Of a stretch of DNA of 38,734 bases, positions 32,464-38,734 are shown one piece after another. Below the pieces are notes generated by a model, which was not told the DNA's origin, made no database searches, and worked only from the letters and a program-made list of their open reading frames with translations. Every line of letters begins with the position of its first letter. Positions within the stretch are counted from its first letter, which is position 1. A program made the position numbers and the translations under genes. Source of the stretch: Treponema sp. (GTDB taxonomy: Bacteria; Spirochaetota; Spirochaetia; Treponematales; Treponemataceae); assembly GCA_017464425.1 (NCBI GenBank), contig JAFUDX010000024.1, positions 1 through 38,734 on the forward strand. The letters run 5' to 3'.

Positions 32464-32869
32464 TTTTGCGATTGTAAAATCAATCGAAGGTCAGAGAATC
32501 GAAGTCGTCTCGCTCGTTTCCGATGCATGTGTTCGGTGCAATTCAATCGACTGTGCCAAACAAGGAAAGAGCTTCCATGTGATTAACAAACGGAATCTTC
32601 CGCTTTCAGAAAACACCATCATTCGGATTGGGTTCCCGCGAATTTTAAATGGATTTCTCGGCCTTATCTCGCTTCTCATTCCGATTTTTGCTTCTGTATT
32701 CGGCTATTTTTTTTCATCTTCGATTTTGAGCTATTTTGAGCTTGCTCACACCCAGTCTCTGCGTGCGTGCGTGGTGGGCATGTTTTTTGTGGCTTCTTCG
32801 CTTATTATTTTTATCATCAGCCGCACCGACATCCATCTTACGCATCCAGAAGTTTTGCAGATAATGTAG
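32456..32869 (+). CDS. RseC/SoxR-reducing-system family membrane protein
   Basis: 137 residues from the ATG at 32456 (GGAGAAGG ahead). The N-terminal soluble part has DACVRCNSIDCAKQ with C25, C28 and C33, as in RseC proteins. Two transmembrane helices follow (about 60-85 and 98-118). In other bacteria RseC-type proteins associate with the Rnf/Rsx electron transfer complex or envelope stress control; here no Rnf genes are in view. Translational overlap with the TPR gene suggests related expression. Confidence 0.75.
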   Translation: MRDFAIVKSIEGQRIEVVSLVSDACVRCNSIDCAKQGKSFHVINKRNLPLSENTIIRIGFPRILNGFLGLISLLIPIFASVFGYFFSSSILSYFELAHTQSLRACVVGMFFVASSLIIFIISRTDIHLTHPEVLQIM

Positions 32870-32874
32870 GGGAG

Positions 32875-33321
32875 TTAGATTTTTTCCCACTTTTCGTTGA
32901 GTACGCACCACTTGAGGCCATTTTCAAATTCTTCGCGTTCAAGTTCTACAATTCTAAATGGCGAGATTTTTTTGATTTTTGAGCGGATTTCTTCAGTATT
33001 TTTGTGAATTTCTCGCAAATTTTCTTCTTTATTGATTTTTTTTGCAGAAAGAAGCCTGCATAATTCGATTTTGCCGTCGCATTGCTTCCTGTTGATTTCA
33101 AGCTCAATCAAAAGAAACAGGCGTTCGTTCTCAAAAAAAAATTCTTTGGGAACGGCTTTCGTGATTTTGTCGCTGATACTCTGCAATTCCGCGCTCTCCA
33201 CACAAAGCGGTAGTGTTGGAACGGGAGAAAATTCGCTCAGCATAGCACACGCTGATTTTTGCAATTCGCGCACTAAAATGAGTTGATTCGGATTAAGGAA
33301 AAGTGCGGTTTTGGTTTTCAT
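32875..33321 (-). CDS. Hypothetical protein
   Basis: 148 residues, no motif I recognise. N-terminus MKTKTALFLNPNQLILVREL; mid-part rich in Lys/Glu (KKINKEENLREIHKNTEEIR), predicted helical. Neither signal peptide nor membrane helix. It is convergent with the RseC-like gene, 5 bases apart, and divergent from the lipoprotein gene at 33395. It has codon use like its neighbours, so it is probably real. Confidence 0.55.
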   Translation of the reverse strand: MKTKTALFLNPNQLILVRELQKSACAMLSEFSPVPTLPLCVESAELQSISDKITKAVPKEFFFENERLFLLIELEINRKQCDGKIELCRLLSAKKINKEENLREIHKNTEEIRSKIKKISPFRIVELEREEFENGLKWCVLNEKWEKI

Positions 33322-33394
33322 CGTTCCATTTTCACCTTTCAGTTTTTCGATGCATATTGTAGTTCAAATCTTCGTTTTGTGATAGATTTATTAC

Positions 33395-35080
33395 ATGCGT
33401 TTTTTTAAAAAGTCTTTTTTCCTTTTTTCTCTGATTTCGCTTTTTTTGCTGAGTGCATGCGCTTCTAAGTCCGCTTTTTTGCTTGATATTCCTGATTTTT
33501 ATCCTTCTGAAGTCATCGCATCATCTTCTGAAGGCGTACGATTTTTTTCGTTTACCGCTGACCAAAAGGCTGCCATTGAGAATTTCGTTGAAAAAAATGG
33601 CGACGCGGCTCTTATGGTGCAATATACGCCGATAAAAGTCAAAACAAGTGATGTTGATCAAAATGCATCGCTTTCGTTTGGATTTTTCTATACGACTGAT
33701 TCAAAAACCGCAGAAATTCAAAATCTTCCTGTCGTTACGGAAACGCTTCAAAAATATGACGGCGCATCGTTCGCGCTTTCATTTTGTTTTGAAAAAAATA
33801 AAAAAATTCCGCAGGGCTTTTTTGTAAAAACGGCTTCAAAAGTTCGCATTGATTCCGCGCAAATTCTCAGGGCATTTATAGGTCACGACTTTTCGGGAGA
33901 AGTTCCTGTCTTTGCGTTTGGTCCGAATGGCGGCACAAACAATGGCACGGATGATTTTAGCGGAGCCTCGCTTGCCTTCAATTCAATCAATTCCCGCGAA
34001 GGACTTATGCCCACTATTACAATCAAATTCCGTGAAACGAACGGCAGCCAAAAAATCGCGCTTGGTGGCGAAGTACTGTATATTCGGCGCAACGAAATGC
34101 CCGTTGAAATTCCGACAGCGGCTTTAAAATCACCGTTTTCGGTTGTTACCTATCCTGATGAAGCTCAATATCCTCAGTCAGTTTTGCTTATGTCGTCAAA
34201 TGCAAAGCTTATCACATTCTCTTCTTCGCAAAAAAATGTTCTCGTGCCGATTAAAGTTGATCCTGGTCTGATTATAAAATGGCCAAGAAACAACTGGCGG
34301 GGCAATGATTACGAGCTTTTTGAGTGGGACCGTTTTCAGGGCGTTCTTTTCTTTGATGTCTCAACATATGCGATTCAAGATGATTTTTTCCGACGGCTCG
34401 CATTTTTTGTTGAAAAAGCTGGCTACAAAGGAAGGTTGCTTTCTGATTCTGAACTAAAAGGCAAGCATGGCTACAATGCGCATGATTATAAGGCAGATGA
34501 CCTTGCCCGTTTTTTTGAAAAAGCACGAATCGAGCAGTTTCCACTCAATGAAAAAGAATTGCTTTTAAAAGAAATCCTGGCATATAACGGTGTCATTCAG
34601 ATTTTATCGAATGGGGAAGTTGTTGCGGGAAGCGGGGCAGTTATTTCAATTTCACAGGAATCACCCGTGTATCTTCGTACCACATTTATCGCTCATGAAG
34701 GCTGGCACGGTATTTTCTTTATCGATGAAGATTTCAGAAACACGGTGGCGTCTTTGTATTACACGATTGACCCTGACACGCTGGCGTATCTTCGACGATA
34801 CTTTCAGGTTACGCCCACATTGAATTACGATGTAAACGACGATTACCTGATGAAAAATGAATTTATGGCATATCTGTTGCAGCGGCCTGTTTCCCAAACA
34901 GCACAATATTTTGTTGATATGGCAAAACGGGATCATTCACAACAACTTGCCAAACGGCAGGCAGATTATATCATCAGCACAGGCGGAGCGGGATTTGAAG
35001 GAGCCGCGCGACTTTTGGACGAATATGTCTCTGACCGCTGGAATTTGAACGCCGGCCGTGTGTGGCTTATCACAAGATAG
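33395..35080 (+). CDS. Lipoprotein with HEXXH zinc-protease motif
   Basis: 561 residues. A signal with lipobox LSAC gives a lipidated Cys22. The first 300 residues look like beta-rich extracellular domains. A helical metalloprotease-like region follows: FIAHEGWHGIFF (HEXXH at 434-438) and, 50 residues later, NEFMAYLL (488-495), whose Glu489 can be the third zinc ligand of a gluzincin. I do not recognise a described family from the sequence, but the motif pair is convincing. It would act on the cell surface or in the periplasm. No Shine-Dalgarno is seen before the ATG. Confidence 0.72.
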   Translation: MRFFKKSFFLFSLISLFLLSACASKSAFLLDIPDFYPSEVIASSSEGVRFFSFTADQKAAIENFVEKNGDAALMVQYTPIKVKTSDVDQNASLSFGFFYTTDSKTAEIQNLPVVTETLQKYDGASFALSFCFEKNKKIPQGFFVKTASKVRIDSAQILRAFIGHDFSGEVPVFAFGPNGGTNNGTDDFSGASLAFNSINSREGLMPTITIKFRETNGSQKIALGGEVLYIRRNEMPVEIPTAALKSPFSVVTYPDEAQYPQSVLLMSSNAKLITFSSSQKNVLVPIKVDPGLIIKWPRNNWRGNDYELFEWDRFQGVLFFDVSTYAIQDDFFRRLAFFVEKAGYKGRLLSDSELKGKHGYNAHDYKADDLARFFEKARIEQFPLNEKELLLKEILAYNGVIQILSNGEVVAGSGAVISISQESPVYLRTTFIAHEGWHGIFFIDEDFRNTVASLYYTIDPDTLAYLRRYFQVTPTLNYDVNDDYLMKNEFMAYLLQRPVSQTAQYFVDMAKRDHSQQLAKRQADYIISTGGAGFEGAARLLDEYVSDRWNLNAGRVWLITR

Positions 35081-35145
35081 AAAAACTCTTTTCTGAACGA
35101 TTTTTCATCTTTATTCACCGTTTTTTAAGGTCGATTTGATAAAAC

Positions 35146-35156
35146 TGTGCTATATT
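35146..35156 (+). promoter_or_regulatory. Extended -10 promoter of the TlpA-CXXC-ferredoxin operon
   Basis: TGTGCTATATT, 31 bases before the ATG at 35188, matches the TGTGCTATAAT elements at 1211 and 10741 at 10 of 11 positions. Confidence 0.55.
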
Positions 35157-35187
35157 TATAGAAGAATTGAAACCGAAGGAGACATTT

Positions 35188-35715
35188 ATGAAAATGAAAA
35201 AATTATTCGCGCTTCTTGCGCTTCTCTCTGCGACAACGCTCTCGTTCGCACAAAAAGCGGGCGACAAAGTGACATTCGCCTCAAAAGACCTGAACGGCAC
35301 GGAAGTGACCGACGCGATTTTCGCCAAAAACAAAATCACTCTTGTAAACATTTGGGGCACATTCTGCCCGCCGTGCATCCGTGAAATGCCCGACCTTGCC
35401 AAACTCAATGAGGCGAACAAGGCGAAAGGCGTGGAAGTCGTTGGAATCCCGATTGACATCGTTGACCGCACGGGCACGATTCTCCCGCGCACCAAAGCCG
35501 ATGGAGACGCGATTATCGCACAGACAGACGCGACCTACACGCACATCGTCCCGACTAAGGACATGATGAACGGACTTCTACGCAATATTCAGGCAGTTCC
35601 CACAACTTTTTTCGTAGACAAAGACGGCAAAATCATCGGTCAGATGTACCTCGGCGCGCGAAGCCAAAAAGACTGGCAGAAGATTATCGATGATTTATTG
35701 AAGAAGCAAAAATAG
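35188..35715 (+). CDS. Exported TlpA-like thioredoxin
   Basis: 175 residues from the ATG at 35188 (AAGGAGAC ahead). Signal peptide MKMKKLFALLALLSATTLSFA cleaved near 21. Thioredoxin fold with active site WGTFCPPC (C60, C63), AVPTTFF cis-Pro loop, and FVDKDGKIIGQMYLG. It should reduce disulfides outside the cytoplasm, by TlpA/ResA analogy. It is followed by a short CXXC membrane protein and a membrane ferredoxin, an arrangement that could feed electrons to it (inference). Confidence 0.87.
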   Translation: MKMKKLFALLALLSATTLSFAQKAGDKVTFASKDLNGTEVTDAIFAKNKITLVNIWGTFCPPCIREMPDLAKLNEANKAKGVEVVGIPIDIVDRTGTILPRTKADGDAIIAQTDATYTHIVPTKDMMNGLLRNIQAVPTTFFVDKDGKIIGQMYLGARSQKDWQKIIDDLLKKQK

Positions 35716-35718
35716 GAG

Positions 35719-35801
35719 TGTCACACGGATTCGATTTTGCTAACGCAAAATCAAAATCATTTAAAGCAGAGATTCCGTAGGAATCTCGAATCCGTGTGAC
35801 A
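35719..35801. repeat. 83-base cloverleaf-like element between Shine-Dalgarno and start of the CXXC gene
   Basis: Perfect 16-base terminal inverted repeats TGTCACACGGATTCGA (35719-35734) and TCGAATCCGTGTGACA (35786-35801) enclose two hairpins: ATTTTGC-TAAC-GCAAAAT and GAGATTCC-GTA-GGAATCTC. The AGGAG ending at 35718 and the ATG at 35807 flank it. Removing the element leaves AGGAG-ACAGT-ATG, ideal spacing. No target duplication is visible. Confidence 0.88.
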
Positions 35802-35806
35802 ACAGT

Positions 35807-35962
35807 ATGAAATTGATAGCAACAAAAAAGCAGAAAATAATTTCAATTCTCTTGATTATCATCGGAATCGCCCTCGTTATTGCTGGCATTTTCCGAGGCG
35901 AAGTAGTTACTGTCTTTAACAAAGCAACTCGCATCTGTCTTGAATGCATCGGAATCGGCTGA
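35807..35962 (+). CDS. Short CXXC membrane protein (CD1871A-type)
   Basis: 51 residues: MKLIATKKQK, a hydrophobic helix (about 11-29), a short loop and a C-terminal CLECIGIG with CXXC (C44, C47). Its stop overlaps the next start (TGATG). Short single-helix proteins with a terminal CLECIGIG are known from anaerobes as CD1871A-type CXXC proteins beside TlpA and membrane ferredoxin genes, as here. It probably shuttles thiol electrons across or along the membrane (inference). It lacks an adjacent Shine-Dalgarno because of the inserted element at 35719-35801. Too short for many gene callers. Confidence 0.82.
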   Translation: MKLIATKKQKIISILLIIIGIALVIAGIFRGEVVTVFNKATRICLECIGIG

Positions 35963-36810
35963 TGAAAAACGCACTCTCGTTTCACAGAAAAATCCGCCTT
36001 CTCGTGCAGGCGTGCTTTGCCTCGATTTCTAATGGCTACATCAAAGGATTTGCGCGCGGCGAGATTTTTACGGGGGCGAGTAAGTATGTCTGCGTGCCTG
36101 GCATGAACTGTTATTCGTGCCCCGGAGCGTTGGGCGCGTGTCCGATTGGCTCTTTGCAAGCAACGCTGAACGCCCGCGAATACCGCGTTTCTTTGTATGT
36201 GGTCGGCTTGCTCGTCATTTTCGGCACGCTCCTCGGTCGATTCGTGTGCGGATTTTTGTGCCCCTTCGGACTGGTGCAGGATGTGCTCTATAAAATTCCG
36301 TTCGTCAAAAAAATCCGCCGTCTTCCGGGTGAAAAATTCCTTCGCTACTTTAGATTTTTCTTTCTTGCCGTGTTCGTGCTGATTCTTCCCGCGTTCGTGG
36401 CGGACTTTACGGGCTTGGGCGAGCCGTGGTTTTGCAAATGGATTTGCCCCGTGGGAACGCTTGAAGGCGGCGTTCCGCTTGTGCTTCTCAATTCTGCTAT
36501 GCGAGGGGCGGCTGGCTTCATCTTCAAGTGGAAACTCGCGATTTTGCTTGTGACGATTTTTTCTTCAATACTGATTTACCGCCCGTTCTGTCGCTATGTC
36601 TGCCCACTCGGCGCGATTTACGGCGTGTTCAACAAAGTATCGTTTTACCGATACAAAATCGACGCTGAAAAATGCACAAAATGCGGCGCGTGCCAAAACA
36701 TCTGCAAGTTTAACATTCCCGTGTACGAAAAACCGAACAGCGCGGACTGCATTCGGTGCGGTGACTGCAAGGAAGCCTGCCCGCACAAAGCGATTCAGCT
36801 TGCACGATAG
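35962..36810 (+). CDS. NapH/CcoG-like membrane 4Fe-4S ferredoxin
   Basis: 282 residues from the ATG at 35962. N-terminal Cys group CVPGMNCYSCPGALGACPIG, then three or more membrane helices with CGFLCPFGLVQD and CKWICPVGT (the CXXXCP-type motif of NapH), CRYVCPLGAIYG, and two classical clusters CTKCGACQNICKFNIP and CIRCGDCKEACP at the C-terminus. It should pass electrons between the membrane and thiol partners. It is translationally coupled to the CXXC peptide gene. The role in reducing the exported TlpA-like protein is inferred from the operon. Confidence 0.87.
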   Translation: MKNALSFHRKIRLLVQACFASISNGYIKGFARGEIFTGASKYVCVPGMNCYSCPGALGACPIGSLQATLNAREYRVSLYVVGLLVIFGTLLGRFVCGFLCPFGLVQDVLYKIPFVKKIRRLPGEKFLRYFRFFFLAVFVLILPAFVADFTGLGEPWFCKWICPVGTLEGGVPLVLLNSAMRGAAGFIFKWKLAILLVTIFSSILIYRPFCRYVCPLGAIYGVFNKVSFYRYKIDAEKCTKCGACQNICKFNIPVYEKPNSADCIRCGDCKEACPHKAIQLAR

Positions 36811-36812
36811 AA

Positions 36813-37619
36813 TTATTTTGCCGAAATCCGAATGACTTCGCCGTGACCTTCAAGCGTGATTTTCTCGCCTTGCGTGACTGCGAAAATCTCTTCTTTTTTG
36901 AATTGCGTTTCCGTTTTCGTTCCGTCTTTTGCCGTGGCTCGGATTGTGCCGCTTCCCTCAGAAATGAACACGAGTTCCGCCGTTTTTGCAGACGGTGAGA
37001 CCAAGAACGAATACCCGCCCTTCAACGGCTCTTTTTGTAATTTGAAATACTCGCACTCAAATTCTTCGCCGAGCGGAGCGATTTCGCTTCGCTTTTCGTT
37101 TTTAATAACTTCAACGCCCTTTTCAATGTGGACTTCGCGCGGTCTGCCCCAATCGTACAAGCGGTAGGTGATGTTACAGCTCTGCTGAACTTCCAAGAGC
37201 CGTAAGCCACCGCCAATCGCGTGCACCGTTCCCGATGGAATAAAAATGAAGTCGCCTTTTTTGACTTCAACGCGGTTCAAATACTTTTCGAGCGTGTTTT
37301 CTTTGATTGCCACACGAAGCTCTTCTTTTGAAGGCTTTCCATTCAGCCCGTAGACCAAACTCGCGCCCTCATCGGCAGAAAGCACATACCAACATTCTGT
37401 TTTTCCGCGCTCGTTCTCGCCTTCAAGCCGTTTTGCGTCCGCGTCATCGGGGTGGACTTGCACCGAAAGCGTGTCATTCGCCTGAATGATTTTTACAAGG
37501 AGCGGATAATCTCCCACAAGAGAAGCAAATTCTTTTTGAAGCCCGTCAACATGGGTCGAAGCAATCCAGTCTTCATATCCCCACACCTTTTCTGAGCGAA
37601 TTGGATTCAGTTTAAGCAT
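36813..37619 (-). CDS. manA: Mannose-6-phosphate isomerase, type I
   Basis: 268 residues from the ATG at 37619. Zinc ligand motifs: QVHPDD (Gln54, His56), KTECWYVL (Glu75) and PSGTVHAIGGG (His133), then LLEVQQSCNITYRLYDWGR. It interconverts mannose-6-phosphate and fructose-6-phosphate in the cytoplasm. It is shorter than the E. coli enzyme but normal for the compact form. It is downstream of a sugar nucleotidyltransferase on the same strand, suggesting activated mannose or related sugars for glycans. Confidence 0.9.
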   Translation of the reverse strand: MLKLNPIRSEKVWGYEDWIASTHVDGLQKEFASLVGDYPLLVKIIQANDTLSVQVHPDDADAKRLEGENERGKTECWYVLSADEGASLVYGLNGKPSKEELRVAIKENTLEKYLNRVEVKKGDFIFIPSGTVHAIGGGLRLLEVQQSCNITYRLYDWGRPREVHIEKGVEVIKNEKRSEIAPLGEEFECEYFKLQKEPLKGGYSFLVSPSAKTAELVFISEGSGTIRATAKDGTKTETQFKKEEIFAVTQGEKITLEGHGEVIRISAK

Positions 37620-37628
37620 AGTTTTTAA

Positions 37629-37697
37629 TCCACAGATTAGCACCGATTTACACAGATTATGAGTTTTAATCTGTGTTTATCTGTGTAAATCTGTGGA
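37629..37697. repeat. 69-base intergenic hairpin repeat
   Basis: TCCACAGATT at 37629 and AATCTGTGGA ending at 37697 begin long inverted arms of about 31 bases with roughly 25 pairs; inner blocks ACACAGATTA/TTAATCTGTG also match. A related copy lies at 38654-38734, on the other side of the nucleotidyltransferase gene. Similar CACAGATT/AATCTGTG repeats are dispersed in many bacterial genomes, as I recall. Confidence 0.85.
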
Positions 37698-37698
37698 C

Positions 37699-38622
37699 TT
37701 ATTTCTCCCACAATTTTTCGGGGTAGTATCCAGCTGCGATTTTTTTTGCGATTTCGTCTTTGACGACCTGCTTGTCTTCGGGGTAGGTCATGCCGAACCA
37801 GCTTTCATCGCTCGTGAAGACTTTGATTTTGCCCTCGCCGTTTTTGATGATGTCGCTCGCCGCCACAGGAAGCAATGCCTCTGCTTTGGGGAGCGCAAGG
37901 CTCGTCTTTTTGAAATTTGCCCAGTATTCTTCAAAGCCCTCGAATGCTTTTGGCGAGAAGCCGAACAAATTCATGCTCACGGTTTCTTTTCCCGTCATCG
38001 GCACGGTTTTTCCGTCAAGTTCAGAAATAATCTCGTTGCCCTCAAAATGCTCGCCCGTGTAGTAGATTTTCGTGTTTTCGACGATTGATTTAAGGTATCC
38101 GCCCTCAGTTTGCGCCACGCCTCGGCTTACAGAACCGTTTCGGCTCATCGTGTTTCCGAGAATATAGCCGACCATCGCGTGCTCAGTGCAGTCGTTATTT
38201 ATAGAAGAAAGATAGTCGCCCAAAGTCTCGAACGCGGCGCGACCGTAGTAATCGTCAGCGTTAATCACGGCAAACGGCTCATGAATTGCTTCTTTTGCGC
38301 ACAGCACGGCGTGAATCGTGCCCCAGGGCTTTGTTCGCTCCGCCGCCTGCTTCTGCTCGCTTTCACTTAAAAGTGCTGTCGGCGTTTGGAAGACATATTC
38401 TGCGTTGAAATTGCGTGCAACTCGGTCAAAAAGCCGCTCACGGAAGTCCTTTTCGATGTCTTTTCGGATAATGTACACAACTTTTCCGAATCCGCATTTT
38501 TTTGCGTCATACGCGGCAAAGTCCAAAAGGCACTCGTCGTTCTTTCCTACCGCGTCAATCTGCTTAACGCCACCATAGCGGCTCCCCATTCCCGCCGCCA
38601 AAACAAGTAATGTTGGTTTCAT
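37699..38622 (-). CDS. Sugar-phosphate nucleotidyltransferase
   Basis: 307 residues beginning with the NTP-transferase signature LVLAAGMGSRYGGVKQ (6-21), followed by AVINADDYYG (metal-binding Asp pair) and internal EGGYLKSIVENTKI. This is a Rossmann-type nucleotidyltransferase that joins an NTP to a sugar phosphate. It lacks a recognisable C-terminal hexapeptide or second domain. The exact substrate is uncertain: mannose or glucose phosphates are plausible given the adjacent isomerase. Start at 38622 gives the canonical N-terminus, but no clear Shine-Dalgarno precedes it. Confidence 0.82.
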   Translation of the reverse strand: MKPTLLVLAAGMGSRYGGVKQIDAVGKNDECLLDFAAYDAKKCGFGKVVYIIRKDIEKDFRERLFDRVARNFNAEYVFQTPTALLSESEQKQAAERTKPWGTIHAVLCAKEAIHEPFAVINADDYYGRAAFETLGDYLSSINNDCTEHAMVGYILGNTMSRNGSVSRGVAQTEGGYLKSIVENTKIYYTGEHFEGNEIISELDGKTVPMTGKETVSMNLFGFSPKAFEGFEEYWANFKKTSLALPKAEALLPVAASDIIKNGEGKIKVFTSDESWFGMTYPEDKQVVKDEIAKKIAAGYYPEKLWEK

Positions 38623-38653
38623 ACTGATAGATTATCCTTTTTCTTAATTTTTA

Positions 38654-38734
38654 TCCACAGATACGCACCGATTTTCACAGATTATAATTTTCCGATTTTG
38701 AAAGAGTTGAAGAATCTGTGTTTATCTGTGCTAA
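38654..38734. repeat. Second copy of the CACAGATT hairpin repeat, running to the window end
   Basis: Starts TCCACAGATACGCACCGATT and ends with AATCTGTGTTTATCTGTGCT at the window edge. It shares arms with the 37629-37697 copy but has a longer, different loop, and the outer right arm may be cut off by the window. Confidence 0.75.

Overview
The window looks like chromosome of a Treponema-type spirochaete (inference). It has medium-low GC, spirochaete-like lipoproteins, a prenyltransferase/TPR/RseC cluster, no tRNA or rRNA, and many small intergenic hairpin repeats. Genes are densely packed and mostly on the minus strand between 4.2 and 30.7 kb.

Layout. (1) 0.1-4.0 kb, plus strand: a HAD-fold lipoprotein, then a partner-switching operon (STAS, diverged GHKL-like protein, STAS, membrane PP2C phosphatase). 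(2) 4.2-9.2 kb: a peptide-modification locus. A 47-residue Cys/Gly peptide with four ACGX motifs (5969-6112) is followed on the same strand by a flavin nitroreductase and a radical SAM/SPASM maturase. A LysR regulator is divergent, and a secreted UGSC-type redox protein lies convergent to the regulator. This is the most system-like find. (3) 9.3-23.6 kb: a defence island with four YhcG/DUF1016 nuclease loci (one a deletion pseudogene), a fifth remnant, a PIN toxin-antitoxin pair, an ATPase-DUF4435 protein, two RhuM proteins, and a large helicase-methyltransferase restriction system with its partner. The 3' end of a lost second restriction gene is also present. (4) 23.6-26.2 kb: a copper P-type ATPase carrying an extra C-terminal metal-binding domain. 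(5) 26.3-29.2 kb: a Sau3AI-type GATC restriction-modification system with a DpnD-like protein. (6) 29.2-30.7 kb: a copper-type HMA/SafE/cupredoxin membrane protein. (7) 30.8-35.1 kb: polyprenyl synthase, TPR protein, RseC-like protein, a hypothetical, and an HEXXH lipoprotein. (8) 35.2-36.8 kb: a redox operon (TlpA-like thioredoxin, 51-residue CXXC membrane peptide, NapH-like ferredoxin). (9) 36.8-38.6 kb: mannose-6-phosphate isomerase and a sugar nucleotidyltransferase between copies of an intergenic hairpin repeat.

Three sequence-level patterns cut across the genes. First, the linkers of all four DUF1016 loci and one RhuM gene contain short perfect or near-perfect DNA palindromes, three of them with 13-base arms around a single central base. 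Second, palindromic mini-elements sit inside genes (copA, rhuM) or between a Shine-Dalgarno and its start codon (35719-35801). Third, GATC occurs only nine times in 38.7 kb by my count, against about 150 expected from base composition, which fits long residence of the GATC restriction system. All family names come from recognised motifs, not from searches.
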